Below the pieces are notes generated by a model. The model was not told the DNA's origin. It made no database searches and worked only from the letters and a program-made list of their open reading frames with translations. Position numbers and translations under genes: made by a program. Shown here piece by piece: positions 8,211-18,600 of a DNA stretch of 51,319 nucleotides; positions within the stretch are counted from its first letter, which is position 1, and every line of letters begins with the position of its first letter. Origin of the DNA: a virus. The stretch lies in the IMG/VR virus record IMGVR_UViG_3300029927_000112, positions 1 to 51,319 of that record, one strand, 5' to 3'.

Positions 8211-8503
8211 TACTTAACCACCACAAGACGGCCAGTGTTGCCAGTAATATGCATTTTTGCGGTAATTATGGCGCCTAAACTAATATCAAACGTGCGCTCT
8301 TTGCCGGGGTGCAAATGATATACAGCACTAAATTCTGCAACAACACTTTCAGCTGATGCCTCTCTTGCTGCTTGCGTTCTGTGGTCAATAACAACCTCGA
8401 TAAGGTGCCCAGTTTGGCTTTGCAATGTAACAATGCTATCTGTTGACGAGTCGGCAATTTCTTTAAAATCACTGGTTAATTTATGCGGTGTAGTTTCTAT
8501 CAT
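8210..8503 (-). CDS. small tail-region protein (97 aa)
   Basis: Beta-rich small protein between two fibre genes, with its stop overlapping the next gene's ATG. It begins MIETTPHKLTSDFKEIADSS. Similar-sized proteins in this position in other phages are trimeric baseplate or fibre adaptor components; no specific match was recognised. Confidence 0.6.
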   Translation of the reverse strand: MIETTPHKLTSDFKEIADSSTDSIVTLQSQTGHLIEVVIDHRTQAAREASAESVVAEFSAVYHLHPGKERTFDISLGAIITAKMHITGNTGRLVVVK

Positions 8504-8578
8504 CTTTATTTTTCAACCTCTTTTTATTATCATTTTTAAATGATGTAAATCAAATAAAAATCGCCAATGGGCGTGATT

Positions 8579-8902
8579 TTAATTCACAAAAGTATAGCCT
8601 GACGAAATGCCATTGCCGGGCCCGTTGCGGTAAATCACTAACTCTGAATGTGCCTGCTTCTGCATTAACGCTAAATGATCAACGCTAGGTTTTATTGTGA
8701 TCACATCACCTGCCCACGTAATTTCATCGGGTGATGAAATTACAACATCACCCACTACAAGCTCAATTTTAGTTAGCGTGCTAGGGTCAATATTACTGTC
8801 AACATTGAGTATGTCGCTAACCGCTCCGGCGGGGTCTTTAACTGAAATGCTAAATATTTCAATATTCCCCCTGCCCTTTTTGAACCTGAATTTATGGTTC
8901 AT
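8579..8902 (-). CDS. small tail-region protein (107 aa)
   Basis: Beta-rich; the middle (IELVVGDVVISSPDEITWAG) resembles an immunoglobulin-like fold. It lies between the fibre genes and is close to its upstream neighbour (one-base gap). The function is unknown; it is probably a structural adaptor. Confidence 0.6.
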   Translation of the reverse strand: MNHKFRFKKGRGNIEIFSISVKDPAGAVSDILNVDSNIDPSTLTKIELVVGDVVISSPDEITWAGDVITIKPSVDHLALMQKQAHSELVIYRNGPGNGISSGYTFVN

Positions 8903-8903
8903 A

Positions 8904-9296
8904 TTACACCGCGCTTAGTTCGCGAACATGAGTGATTAACGCAGGGATGGTAACCATATCACCAGCTTCGTTGGTGATAACTCTATCGGTTGCGTCCTGG
9001 CAAATAATCACTTCGCTGTTGACGTTATCAAGCACTAATACTACTAAGTCTTCATTTGCTGCCGCAACACCTGTTGGGTCAATTGATTTGCCATTAATCG
9101 TGATTTTTAAATCATTACCTTCGGCGACCAATGCAATGTCACCACTGGTCATTGCAGCACTGGCTTTAACTTTGGCTAATGCTTCTGCGTAGGTATCTGC
9201 TTTTAACACATTTACTGCTAAAGCCAGTAATTTACCGTTGTCTTTTAGGTGTTGAGCTCCATTTTTTTTAAAATTGTAGCTTGAAAAATTCGCCAT
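8904..9296 (-). CDS. tail-region structural protein (130 aa)
   Basis: Begins MANFSSYNFKKNGAQHLKDN. The helical N-terminus is followed by an Ala-rich helix and a strand-rich C-terminus ending in VRELSAV. It looks like a virion-decorating or small adaptor protein; no family was recognised. Confidence 0.6.
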   Translation of the reverse strand: MANFSSYNFKKNGAQHLKDNGKLLALAVNVLKADTYAEALAKVKASAAMTSGDIALVAEGNDLKITINGKSIDPTGVAAANEDLVVLVLDNVNSEVIICQDATDRVITNEAGDMVTIPALITHVRELSAV

Positions 9297-9310
9297 GTGT
9301 GTTGCCTTTT

Positions 9311-10687
9311 TTAGTGTAAATGTTTAATAGTGTAAATAGGGGTTAATGACTCAATACGGTACGTTGGGGTTAATATTTGCAACGAAATCTGGTCAATATC
9401 TATATTTAATTGAGTTGCTAAATTTTGCACAATAATAGTGATTAATTCAGCTTGCGTGAGCTGCTCTGCAATAACTGCAGGTACCGTTAAATCAACGTTG
9501 ATTTGCTGAGTAGAATATTGCGTTAATTGCTCAGCCTGAACAGCAGAAACGAAAATGCCAAAGCTTTCATCAACCGTGACTATTACCGCTTCGGTTAGTT
9601 GTTCTGCTGTAGCTGTATTTACTAATAATAATTGCTGAATGTCAGTGTTAATTGTTTGCGTTATTTGTTCAGTGATTACGGCATTCGCGAGAGAAACAAC
9701 ATCGATGTTTGCCGCTATCGCTTGCGTTAATTGCTCAGCCTGAACAGCAGAAACGAAAATGCCAGCGCTTTCATCAACATTAACGATGACCGATTCAGAT
9801 ATTTGCTCTGCAGTAACTGAGTTTGCTGATAATAATTGCTGAATGTCAGTGTTAATTGCATGCGTTAATTGCTCTGTAATAACTGCTGTTAAGCTATTGC
9901 TAGTTGCTATCGCACTGAGCAAACACTCCGTTAGTTGCTCTGCGATAACGGTTGAAACTTGGTTATCTAGCATTAAATCTGATAGATGCGATTGAGTAAC
10001 TTGCTCGCAAATAATCGCGTTAATAACGTTAAAACTGGTGATGTTGACTAACTCTGATTCTGTTAGCTGTTGTGCAGTAACAGTAGCTATGGTTTGCTCT
10101 GTACCACCTCCGCCCAAATCAACCCAAGCGCTGCCGTCTGTTGGCATGTTAACGCCAATAGCGTTATTACCACTAATTGTGTCAATTATAATAGGTTGTG
10201 AACCGGTGTTACTATGACTAGATGCTTCAGGACTGTAGGTTCTAGGGTTATTACAAACGACAGTTATATCGCTAAGTAGTTTGTGGAGGTCTGAACCAAA
10301 ACTATTATTCGCTTGTGCTATTGCATTAACCCCATAATGCGACCAACTGGCTGTATTCGATGTATTTTCACTGTGAAACACACCGTCAATGTATAAGCTG
10401 TGGCTTGAATATCCTGTTTTTACAATTTCAATTAATTTATTCTGCAATTCAGAGATATTTACTGCAAAGATAAATTCTTGTCCTTCTGAATTATATCTTA
10501 CTTTTATATCTGTAATATTAATTGTTATGTACGAACGCCATGATGTTTTATGTCCGAAAATACGAATACCAGCGCCTTCTTGCACATCATATTTAGCGGA
10601 AACACTCCAAGTTTCTTGTGACATAAAGTAAAAGGTGTTTATAGTTAAATAATCGTTAACACCATCAAACTGTAACGCCCAAGCCAT
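9311..10687 (-). CDS. LamG-like fibre protein with AEQLT repeats
   Basis: 458 residues. Residues 1-190 have the pattern of a concanavalin/LamG-like lectin fold (LQFDGVNDYLTI, then GIRIFGHKTSW and a SLYIDGVFHS strand). From about 195 to 430 there are roughly ten tandem repeats of 22-24 residues with a core xAVxAEQLTQ, each followed by a short helical or strand segment. The regular length and repeated E-Q-L/I-T suggest an elongated solenoid- or stalk-like region. A 204-base unit within it is duplicated (see finding). Host adhesion is inferred from the operon and lectin-like domain. Confidence 0.75.
   Translation of the reverse strand: MAWALQFDGVNDYLTINTFYFMSQETWSVSAKYDVQEGAGIRIFGHKTSWRSYITINITDIKVRYNSEGQEFIFAVNISELQNKLIEIVKTGYSSHSLYIDGVFHSENTSNTASWSHYGVNAIAQANNSFGSDLHKLLSDITVVCNNPRTYSPEASSHSNTGSQPIIIDTISGNNAIGVNMPTDGSAWVDLGGGGTEQTIATVTAQQLTESELVNITSFNVINAIICEQVTQSHLSDLMLDNQVSTVIAEQLTECLLSAIATSNSLTAVITEQLTHAINTDIQQLLSANSVTAEQISESVIVNVDESAGIFVSAVQAEQLTQAIAANIDVVSLANAVITEQITQTINTDIQQLLLVNTATAEQLTEAVIVTVDESFGIFVSAVQAEQLTQYSTQQINVDLTVPAVIAEQLTQAELITIIVQNLATQLNIDIDQISLQILTPTYRIESLTPIYTIKHLH
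9520..9927 (-). repeat. 204-base duplicated unit in the fibre gene
   Basis: A block beginning with GCGTTAATTGCTCAGCCTGA recurs at 9520 and 9724, i.e. a 204-base (68-residue) period covering three protein repeats. The copies differ by scattered substitutions, mostly at silent positions, which indicates a fairly recent in-frame duplication under selection. Confidence 0.7.
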
Positions 10688-10689
10688 GA

Positions 10690-11316
10690 CTAAATAACCT
10701 CAACAGTAAAATCAGCGTTAGCGATAGGTACTCTAACTTCATAACTTCCTGACTTTTTACCGGACATATCAATTCGGTATTTCTGAACCTTTTGAACGTA
10801 AGTATTACGACCTGCATTTTCAGCACTAAAACCAGTTTCAACGCGCCACGCTGTTGCCGCAACCAGCTCAGGTAATTCTGCATTAACAGTAACAACAATA
10901 TCTTTACCTGCAATCAATTCAATTTGTTTAGATGCGAACAGCCCTTTTGCTGAATTAAATTGTGACAAAGTGACGTTAGAAAATGGGTAATATAATTTAT
11001 TAGCTTCGCTTACGAGTATATCTTTTAGAGCTATAAATTGATTTTTTAGCGTACTGTCAACGGTTTGTGATATCAAATAATCAATAGAGGCTGTATTTGC
11101 AATACCGTCATCCACATCATCTCTAAAATCAAACACTGAAACAGTATTCAATCGAATCGCAAAGCCGCGCAAAATGCCGGTTGGTGCGTCTAGTACTTCA
11201 TCTAACAAACCGCAGCGCAACAAATACATGGTCATAACGTTTGATGTAAATTCAGTTCGAACGATTGACGGTGCTACGTGAGCAAGTGCTAATGTGCTAA
11301 AATCTGTTAATTTCAT
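10690..11316 (-). CDS. tail-region structural protein (208 aa)
   Basis: Begins MKLTDFSTLALAHVAPSIVR. The N-terminal 110 residues are helical (LLRCGLLDEVLDAPTGILRG), and the C-terminal 90 residues are strand-rich. It ends two bases before the LamG-type fibre gene. It is likely a baseplate or fibre-attachment component; the family was not recognised. Confidence 0.6.
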   Translation of the reverse strand: MKLTDFSTLALAHVAPSIVRTEFTSNVMTMYLLRCGLLDEVLDAPTGILRGFAIRLNTVSVFDFRDDVDDGIANTASIDYLISQTVDSTLKNQFIALKDILVSEANKLYYPFSNVTLSQFNSAKGLFASKQIELIAGKDIVVTVNAELPELVAATAWRVETGFSAENAGRNTYVQKVQKYRIDMSGKKSGSYEVRVPIANADFTVEVI

Positions 11317-11591
11317 ATCGTTTCTTCAACCTCTTTTTTATTACCATTTTTAAACCTTGAATACTGTAAATCGTCAAAACCTAATTGCTTTAAAAACAAC
11401 GTAATATCTCGATAATCTTGGCGAGTAAATTTGTCCTCATGCTTGTTTGTTAAAAGCTCTACATGAGGTGTGCCGTCGGTTATTGTTATGACTGCAGACA
11501 TTTCATATTCACCGCCAAAATTGTCACATTTTCGCGCAAAAAATTGTTTTGCCTCGAATATCCATTTTCCGACTTTTATCGTTAGTTTCAT
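11313..11591 (-). CDS. small tail-region protein (92 aa)
   Basis: ATG 11591 overlaps the stop of the upstream gene (ATGA), which favours it over the upstream in-frame start. The product carries a conserved-looking beta core (KVGKWIFEAKQFFARKCDNF). The function is unknown. Confidence 0.6.
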   Translation of the reverse strand: MKLTIKVGKWIFEAKQFFARKCDNFGGEYEMSAVITITDGTPHVELLTNKHEDKFTRQDYRDITLFLKQLGFDDLQYSRFKNGNKKEVEETI

Positions 11592-12037
11592 ATTTGTTGC
11601 ACCCACACATCAGTATGCATCGCACCAATTGCGCGTAATACTTGCTTTAATTGTTCTCTTGTCACCAAAACATCAGTGTTGTCAGCCAATACCCATAATT
11701 GAGTTTCAAGCGGCTCTAAAGCGGTTACAGCAGTAGTAATGTTGTCTCTAGCCTCTTTGTCTGCATCAAACACCATGCTATCAACTGTCACTGTCATAAC
11801 CGCTATCAAATTGGCTCTGTTTTGTTTAAATGCAGCGCGCGCTTGCTCATCGGTTATTGGCGAAACAAAATTAATGAACTCACCCCCAATAAATTTATTA
11901 GCGCCCATGTCAAGTGCGCCCTGCCACTGCTCTGGTGTTATTGGTTTTGCTGTATCAGGTATCGAGTCATGTACATCGTCGTTGTAATAACCCGTAATAA
12001 AACCGTCATTATCAGCATTTACAAAATAGTTAGTCAT
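11588..12037 (-). CDS. DUF4376-type tail-fibre assembly protein
   Basis: 149 residues. The C-terminal 85 residues (VTVDSMVFDADKEARDNITT, then ALEPLETQLWVLADN and TREQLKQVLRAIG) match the DUF4376 pattern seen in proteins that follow phage tail fibres. The N-terminus (MTNYFVNADNDGFITGYYND) is the usual beta-hairpin start of such accessory proteins. It is the direct downstream neighbour of a fibre gene. A fibre-assembly or cap role is inferred. Confidence 0.75.
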   Translation of the reverse strand: MTNYFVNADNDGFITGYYNDDVHDSIPDTAKPITPEQWQGALDMGANKFIGGEFINFVSPITDEQARAAFKQNRANLIAVMTVTVDSMVFDADKEARDNITTAVTALEPLETQLWVLADNTDVLVTREQLKQVLRAIGAMHTDVWVQQI

Positions 12038-12038
12038 T

Positions 12039-13454
12039 TTAGTATCCTATTGCCATCCATTTAACGCCGGTACCAGTGATATCTATACCTGCGCATTTAA
12101 AAGATACTTGGCTTTTACTCGTCAAATACACTCTCGTATTTCCGTTCGCGCCAGTTTGATCGCCAACCGTAACGCTGCAACATTGACCCGGAAAGGCCAG
12201 TGGAAAATTAACTGGTGTCAACACGTTGTAAGGTATGCTGTTCCGTCCCCATTGTATGATCAACCCTGTATTTTGATCTTTCCACCAACCGTTTGCTGCT
12301 TTCGATGCTGATGAAAACGCGGCCTTAGCTTCAGCCACAACTTGTGTTTTGGTTTTTCCCTCCAACTTTTTTGAGTTGTTAGATTCATTAAATGCTGCGA
12401 CCGCTTTGTCATAAGTGATTTTTACAGCAGTTAAACTTGCTGAAACTGAACTGCTTGATGTAGTAACTGATGTGCCTATATTTCTCCACGTATTGGGTGA
12501 CAAATCACTTCGTGCCTCAGCTATTACCTCTGCTCTGGTTTTACCGTCAAATTTAGCAGTGTCGGCTGACTTGCCGTTGTTGTCACAACGTACCCATGCA
12601 GTCCACACGTTGCTATTACAAACTCTTGCATAAACTTTATTGCCATTGTCATACTGTATTGCCAACTGACTTCGATTTGCAGTAGCAGAAATAGTGCTAT
12701 AGAAAGTAGTAGTTATGTGCCAGTAATTAGTTAAATTTGGCGTATTAGCATGCCGTGTTAAAATTACTTGGTTAATAGCCGTATTAGGGTTTTGAGTAGA
12801 CGAGCCATTGGCCAGCCCAGCATATAAACCAGCGGTGATCCCATTCAGTTTTATTGCATTATCAGCAACCAGTGCTGTATCGGCTTTTGCGTGCTTAAAT
12901 AAATAATCGCCATCATGATCATGCGTTGCTGCTGACTTACCCGCTAACGCAGCAACTAAACCCGCAATACTCGATATTGTTAACGCATCTAAGGTGTCGC
13001 GGTTCAATTCAATAAAATCAACAATTTCTTGAATAGTATTTAACGCGGTATCATCACTGGCAACAAGCGCAGTCAGGGCGTTAATGTCAGATTGCTTTGC
13101 GTAATAAGTCGGCAACTGGTTACCAAGCTTATTCGCATTATTAATAGTGCCGTTTATTAAAGCAACATCAATACCGCCCACTTTACAGCTAGTTAAATCA
13201 AGCGTGGTGCCGTTAATATTCGCTATTGATATCGCCTCGGCTTCATTTCTAAATGCCTCGGCTTCATTTCTAAATTGCTGCGCAAGTACTTTCATGGCTT
13301 CCGCATCAGTTTCGGCAATTAACTGTGCATTATAAGCAGCAATAGTAGTATTAAAACCGTTTACTAATTGATTCAGTTTATCGAGATAATTACCGCTATG
13401 GGTACCTCTGTCACTGTATTCAAACTGCCACGGTAGTGTGGTAAATTGTGGCAT
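12039..13454 (-). CDS. tail fibre with gp53-like C-terminal tip
   Basis: 471 residues. A short N-terminal attachment part (about 1-40) is followed by a coiled-coil-like stalk with an in-frame duplicated FRNEAEA heptad (QFRNEAEAFRNEAEA, about residues 61-75), a mid section with KTRAEVIAEARSD and KTKTQVVAEAKAA repeats, and a C-terminal receptor-binding tip (about 390-471) starting NGWWKDQNTGLIIQWGR. This tip is typical of gp53-like/Mu-like fibre C-termini. The following gene is its likely chaperone. Confidence 0.85.
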   Translation of the reverse strand: MPQFTTLPWQFEYSDRGTHSGNYLDKLNQLVNGFNTTIAAYNAQLIAETDAEAMKVLAQQFRNEAEAFRNEAEAISIANINGTTLDLTSCKVGGIDVALINGTINNANKLGNQLPTYYAKQSDINALTALVASDDTALNTIQEIVDFIELNRDTLDALTISSIAGLVAALAGKSAATHDHDGDYLFKHAKADTALVADNAIKLNGITAGLYAGLANGSSTQNPNTAINQVILTRHANTPNLTNYWHITTTFYSTISATANRSQLAIQYDNGNKVYARVCNSNVWTAWVRCDNNGKSADTAKFDGKTRAEVIAEARSDLSPNTWRNIGTSVTTSSSSVSASLTAVKITYDKAVAAFNESNNSKKLEGKTKTQVVAEAKAAFSSASKAANGWWKDQNTGLIIQWGRNSIPYNVLTPVNFPLAFPGQCCSVTVGDQTGANGNTRVYLTSKSQVSFKCAGIDITGTGVKWMAIGY

Positions 13455-14296
13455 TAGGCTTCCTCAAGGGCGTAATTGCCCTGATAATTATTATTAAAAT
13501 TTAAAGTGAATTTAGGTAATGAGGTAAACATGCAAGCAAAGGCGTAATGTTGCTCTTTTTGGCCGCCAATTTCTGGGTACAAAGACACATACCAATCAGT
13601 ATCATCACCAGTTTTATTAATCGCGTTAAAAAAGTGCGGCATGTCGGCATCACTGAGCCAATGTAAACCAAAGTTAAGTTGTCTTGGCCTTGCGCGTTTT
13701 TTTGCGTACAGCGTGCCACCGGCGGTTCTTTTCTTTTTAGTGCTCGACAACCAGCCAATGCTATGGCCATATGAAAAATTAATCGTCGGTTGTAATGCTC
13801 TACCTGCATAAATTCGCGTCACATCAATGTGACCAAAAGCATTATCAACATCAACTAACGTAATGCGCATGGCTGACACTAAACAATCGTTAAACCAAAA
13901 ATCTGATGACTGAAACCGGGCATCATTAACATCACTAACTAAGGGGTCAATCAAAAATTCAAGCTCGCCTAGTGCTTTTTGCTGCACCGACGGAACAACT
14001 AACGAATCTTTAACCAAATTGGTCATCGCAATATCTGAAAATAGCTCAACGCGCCATGTGGCGGTATCGCTCATATTGTGGCGCCACAAGGCAACGCCGC
14101 TTAATATCCTTGGTTGCACCCATGAATACACAAATTGCACTTGGGCAATATTAGCTGATCTAAAAAGCCGTGAATTGCTATAAACTTGTAAGTTAGAAAG
14201 CGGCAACGTGGCTATTTCTGAGCCTATCGTTTGCGAAAGCGAAGCATCATCACCATCATTCACTATTATCATGCGTACATTATTATTTACTGCCAT
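13454..14296 (-). CDS. minor tail / tail-tip protein (280 aa)
   Basis: Begins MAVNNNVRMIIVNDGDDASL. It is beta-rich with several aromatic residues (YSWVQPRILSGVALWRHNM, HWLSDADMPHFFNAINKTGD). It lies between a 457-aa minor tail protein and the fibre, and its stop overlaps the fibre start. The position suggests a distal tail or tip component; no named family was recognised. Confidence 0.7.
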   Translation of the reverse strand: MAVNNNVRMIIVNDGDDASLSQTIGSEIATLPLSNLQVYSNSRLFRSANIAQVQFVYSWVQPRILSGVALWRHNMSDTATWRVELFSDIAMTNLVKDSLVVPSVQQKALGELEFLIDPLVSDVNDARFQSSDFWFNDCLVSAMRITLVDVDNAFGHIDVTRIYAGRALQPTINFSYGHSIGWLSSTKKKRTAGGTLYAKKRARPRQLNFGLHWLSDADMPHFFNAINKTGDDTDWYVSLYPEIGGQKEQHYAFACMFTSLPKFTLNFNNNYQGNYALEEA

Positions 14297-15660
14297 AATT
14301 CAACGGTTACCTCGCCATTAATAGGGTTGTCTTCCAAGCCGATCACAATGCCATTAGCCCCGTTTTCAAAATTATATTCGTAATAGTTAAGCTCAATTTC
14401 TTGGCCAAGCTCAAAAAGAAAGGGAGTAGCAAGTGCAGCTATTTTATAAATCGTTCTTTTAACGCTAAACATAGCCGCAACACTGGTTGCTAACGCAATT
14501 GCATCAACCTCATTAACTAAGCAAGTATCAATATAAACAGGCTCGGCATCAGGATAATTGGGTAATGTATTAATCGCCTCAATTTCTTGATATTCTTTAC
14601 TGTAAAGGGCCCTATTTACCGCTGAAACTCCACCAGCTAAACCGTCGGTTTGTACCGTGTAATTTTTAGCAAAATTAACAATAACCTTGTTCGCTGGCTC
14701 AATGGTTTTTCTAATGCTCACCCCCTCATCATCAAGATCATCAAGGGTTAGTAATTCACTGGCTACGCCTGATATGGTTGGCATTACTGCCGCAACAAAT
14801 TGACGATCACGCGTGTAATAGTGATAAGCATTTAATGATTTACAAATAACATCTAATATTTCGCGCAGTGTCGTGCCCGATTTACGATAAATACCAATAG
14901 GGTAAGCAGGTAAACTAGTGGTATTAGGCGCACTATTGTTAGTGTCAAAATTAGTAAATAGTGCGGTAATTATTGCACCCGGGGTTTGCGCAAAAGTAAT
15001 TGATTTATAGCCCTCAACATCGGCAGTAACTCTGCCAACAGGCGGTTGGTTTAGTGTAAAAGTGCCTTGAGCATTATCCTTCGTAAACGCGACTGAAATA
15101 CCGTTATCTCTAACGTCAGTAATGTTATTCACTTGGGTAAAATTAACACGGTATTGATACGTTGCCGCATCTTCTAAATCTGGCTCAATATTAAAACAGG
15201 TGCCAAAGCACAAAATATCAGAAATTTCTTTATCTAACTGCCGCGAAACATCGCGCGTTTCCAGTGTAAAATCCGTTTTATTAGTGGTTGCTCGCTCGGC
15301 AACATGGGCGCTTATGTGAATAAATTCGCTAAAATCCCACTCTTCATCACCAATAAAAAAATCTACTTCGCCATTAAATATATTGCCAACCAGCAAGTCT
15401 TTTGAAAAAACATTGTTAATTAATGACACTTGGCTGCGACTAGGGGTTGAGCTACCATTTACTCCGTTCATTTTTCGGCTAAACGTAGGTGAGTCAATCA
15501 CTAAATCGTCAAAAGGTGTGTGTGCAGGGCTATCTGTTGCGGCGCTAACAAACGGATGAGTAGAAAAATAAGCGGTTTTATTACCGTTATTTAAATAACT
15601 CACTTTTGCTAACAGCGTTCGCTCAAGCCCGGGCGTTTTTAACCATTGTGCTGGTGTCAT
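14287..15660 (-). CDS. minor tail protein (457 aa)
   Basis: Starts MTPAQWLKTPGLERTLLAKV, right after the tape measure gene (stop/start overlap). The middle has a hub-like segment (GTTLREILDVICKSLNAYHYYT), as in distal-tail/hub proteins of siphophages where domains bracket the tail tip. It is probably the tail hub or a baseplate-tip protein; the assignment rests on position and general pattern. Confidence 0.65.
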   Translation of the reverse strand: MTPAQWLKTPGLERTLLAKVSYLNNGNKTAYFSTHPFVSAATDSPAHTPFDDLVIDSPTFSRKMNGVNGSSTPSRSQVSLINNVFSKDLLVGNIFNGEVDFFIGDEEWDFSEFIHISAHVAERATTNKTDFTLETRDVSRQLDKEISDILCFGTCFNIEPDLEDAATYQYRVNFTQVNNITDVRDNGISVAFTKDNAQGTFTLNQPPVGRVTADVEGYKSITFAQTPGAIITALFTNFDTNNSAPNTTSLPAYPIGIYRKSGTTLREILDVICKSLNAYHYYTRDRQFVAAVMPTISGVASELLTLDDLDDEGVSIRKTIEPANKVIVNFAKNYTVQTDGLAGGVSAVNRALYSKEYQEIEAINTLPNYPDAEPVYIDTCLVNEVDAIALATSVAAMFSVKRTIYKIAALATPFLFELGQEIELNYYEYNFENGANGIVIGLEDNPINGEVTVELWQ

Positions 15661-18600
15661 TACGCGCGCCTTAAGTTGCTGTCTTGCAGTTCGTCCATTT
15701 GACGCTCAGTTACGCGGCTTGCTTTAATTACCTCAGCCTTTAATTCATCTGCTTTTTCGTTGGCTTCGTTGGTCAGTTGTATTTGTTGATCAAGCGCCAC
15801 TCTTACCGCATTCAATTCATTAATCGTGTCTTGCTGCAACTTTTGAACCTGCTGATTATGATCGCGGATTTCTGGCGGAACAATAGGAATTTGCTCACGC
15901 ACCGGTACAACAGTATTTTGCTGTCCTAACGAATTTAAATTGTTATAAACACTATCAAAAATCTGGCTGTAATCACCACCCGAAGCGTAAAACTTTTGCG
16001 CTTCACCAAGGTAACTTTGCCCTGTTTGAGCTAGCAAATTCATGGCGTCAATATCGCCCGTGTTCGCGCGCGACAACACATTGTCATATTGGCTTTTAGC
16101 TTCAGCTAAGCGTTGTTCGTTGGTTAATGTTGACAAATCACTTAATAATAAACTTTCAGCAGACGATTTTAACGACGCTATCGCATCGCTAAGCGCGTTA
16201 TAAATATCCATCTCTAATGAGTATTTTTCTTCTATGTTCGCTAACTGTTCATCATGTAATTGTTGTGCTACATCACGCGTGTCATTTAACGCCAACAATT
16301 CAGCTTTATAAAGCGACATAATGGCACTTTGTAAATCACCAGAATAAGCAACTTTTTCAGTGATACTGCCGCCATTAATCGCATTGGTAATACTGTCTAT
16401 TTCACTATTTTGATAATCTGATTCATTAAAGCCGTCCATATTGCGTAAAATGGACAATATATTATTGTCCATGGTGGTCGTTAATGAGCCAAACGCGGAA
16501 GCAATTGCGTCCATATTCTTTTTAGTGCTTTCTGCAATACTGGCTAATTCATCATCAATAATTTGTTGCTGTTTTACGTTAAATAATCGCTCAAGTAATG
16601 CAGTAGAAACACCCAGTTCACTTGCTTCATCTCTATAGCCATCAAACTCTTTTTGTAAGTTTGCTAACTGAATTTGCAAAGGAGACATATCAAGTTGGTC
16701 AAGTTCATTTTGAATACTGCCAACAAAATTATTAATAGCCTCACTTTGTTTTTCAAGTGCGTCGTAATATTCGGCAGATTGTCCAGACAACAATAGTAAT
16801 TGTGCATACAAACGTTGGTCAGCTTCATTTAATGGATCAAGTGCTGAAACTAAGTCTTTAAAACCTTCTTTAGTTTTTGGTACCACAACACCCAGCGCAT
16901 TAAATTGCGCATTAAGTTGCTTTTGCATGTACTCAAATTGTTCAGCTTCACTAAAAAATTCATTGAAAAAAGTACCTGCAGCACTTTGTAAGTTTTCAAT
17001 ACCTCCAGCAAAACCAATAATCGCTTGGGTTACCTCAATGGCTTGGTTAGCATCAACGCTAGCTAACGTATTACCGGTTATTTCTAACACTGAGTTAAAT
17101 ACAGCTTGCTCTTGTGCAAGTCTTATCAGTGTTTCATATAAGCCCTCACCCACTTCTTGAAAATCTTGTAAGCTTGGTACTAAATAAGTGGCCATCAAAT
17201 CAGATTGGCTACTAAACATCGCCTCTAATTCCGCTTGAATTTCATCACCGCTCAAATCTTTAAAACTAATTTTTGGTAAATCAATAAGAAAATTATCTAG
17301 GTTATTAGTCAGTTCAAAACCAAGCACATCAACCGCCAAGTTAATTGAATCACCAATGCTGCCAAATATTAGCGCCATTTCATGCTCTAATTGCTCGTCA
17401 ATATCTTGATATTCTGTGTTGTAACTGGTTTTTTTGGATGCGCCCCAATACTTTTTCTTTACCGTTTTGGTATCAAAATATTGCTGCGCTTGCACTAATC
17501 CCGTTTCAATAATGTCTCCCATGGTTTGAGAGACAATACTGATGCCCGAATCCACTAATGATTTTTTAGTGCTTTTAAAGCCACCAATAATTTTACCAAT
17601 CAAACCAAAGGTCATGCTGTCAATAAAGCCGCCAACACCGCCCAAAGCAAAACTAGCTAAGCCGCCGATATCACCATTTAATTGTCCTGACGTACCCAGT
17701 TGTCCGCCGTAGCTTTTCTCGTCAAACTTGCCAAAATTACCCGCAAAGCTAGCAGCAAGGTGAGTAATATTACTGTTTAAATCATGTAGGCTTGTATTCA
17801 TTTCACGTAGCACAGCGTATTGATCAAGCTGCAATGCTTCAGAGCGTTCTAAGCTATTGTTTAGTGACGCTGATTTATCACTACTGCCTAAAACTGTGCC
17901 CGTACCTTGCGTTTCTTGGCGCATTTCGGCTGACATTGGCGCAGAGCCTGAGCTACCAAATGAACCACCAAGTAGGCTTGATATAATGCCTATCATCGCA
18001 GCACCAGCAATAAAATTAACTGGGAACGGGGCGGCAAAGGCTGAGGTAATAGCGGTTAACGCATTAGCGCCTTGTTTAGTTGTTTCGTTGGCAATATGCA
18101 CACCTGTTTCGGTGGTGCCCATCACCATTTTTTCAACGCTCATGGCTAAAGATGCCACGGCCATTATTTGCTCTATTGCATGAAACGCTTTAGCGGCCTT
18201 GGTTTTTTCACCAAACATATCAGCAGCAGCTCCGGCAATACTGCCGTAGCTATTTAATTGCGCTTGAGTGCTAGCGTAATTAAGTTTTATCTCTTCTGCT
18301 TTTAATTGCTTAAGGTTGCTACCATCTTTCGCTTGTTCAGCATTATTATATTTCAGCGCTTCAGCATATTTATCTTGGCTTACAAACAGTTTTTCCATTT
18401 GTTGGCCAATACTGCCAAATGTATCAACAATTACATTACCGGCACTTGCCCATGCACCTGAAAAACCATCCACTTGCTTGATTAATTTTTCATAGTCTTC
18501 GCTTAACTCACTAGTGCTGGCACCTTTATTACTCGCAATTACATTGCCTAAATCCCGTTGAGCTTCTTTTACTTTAACCGTGGCAGCGGCGGAAGATTCA

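Noticed and set aside
9400-10100. CRISPR-like direct repeats
   Set aside because: The periodic TTGCTCWGC units are protein repeats within an open fibre frame, not spaced identical repeats.
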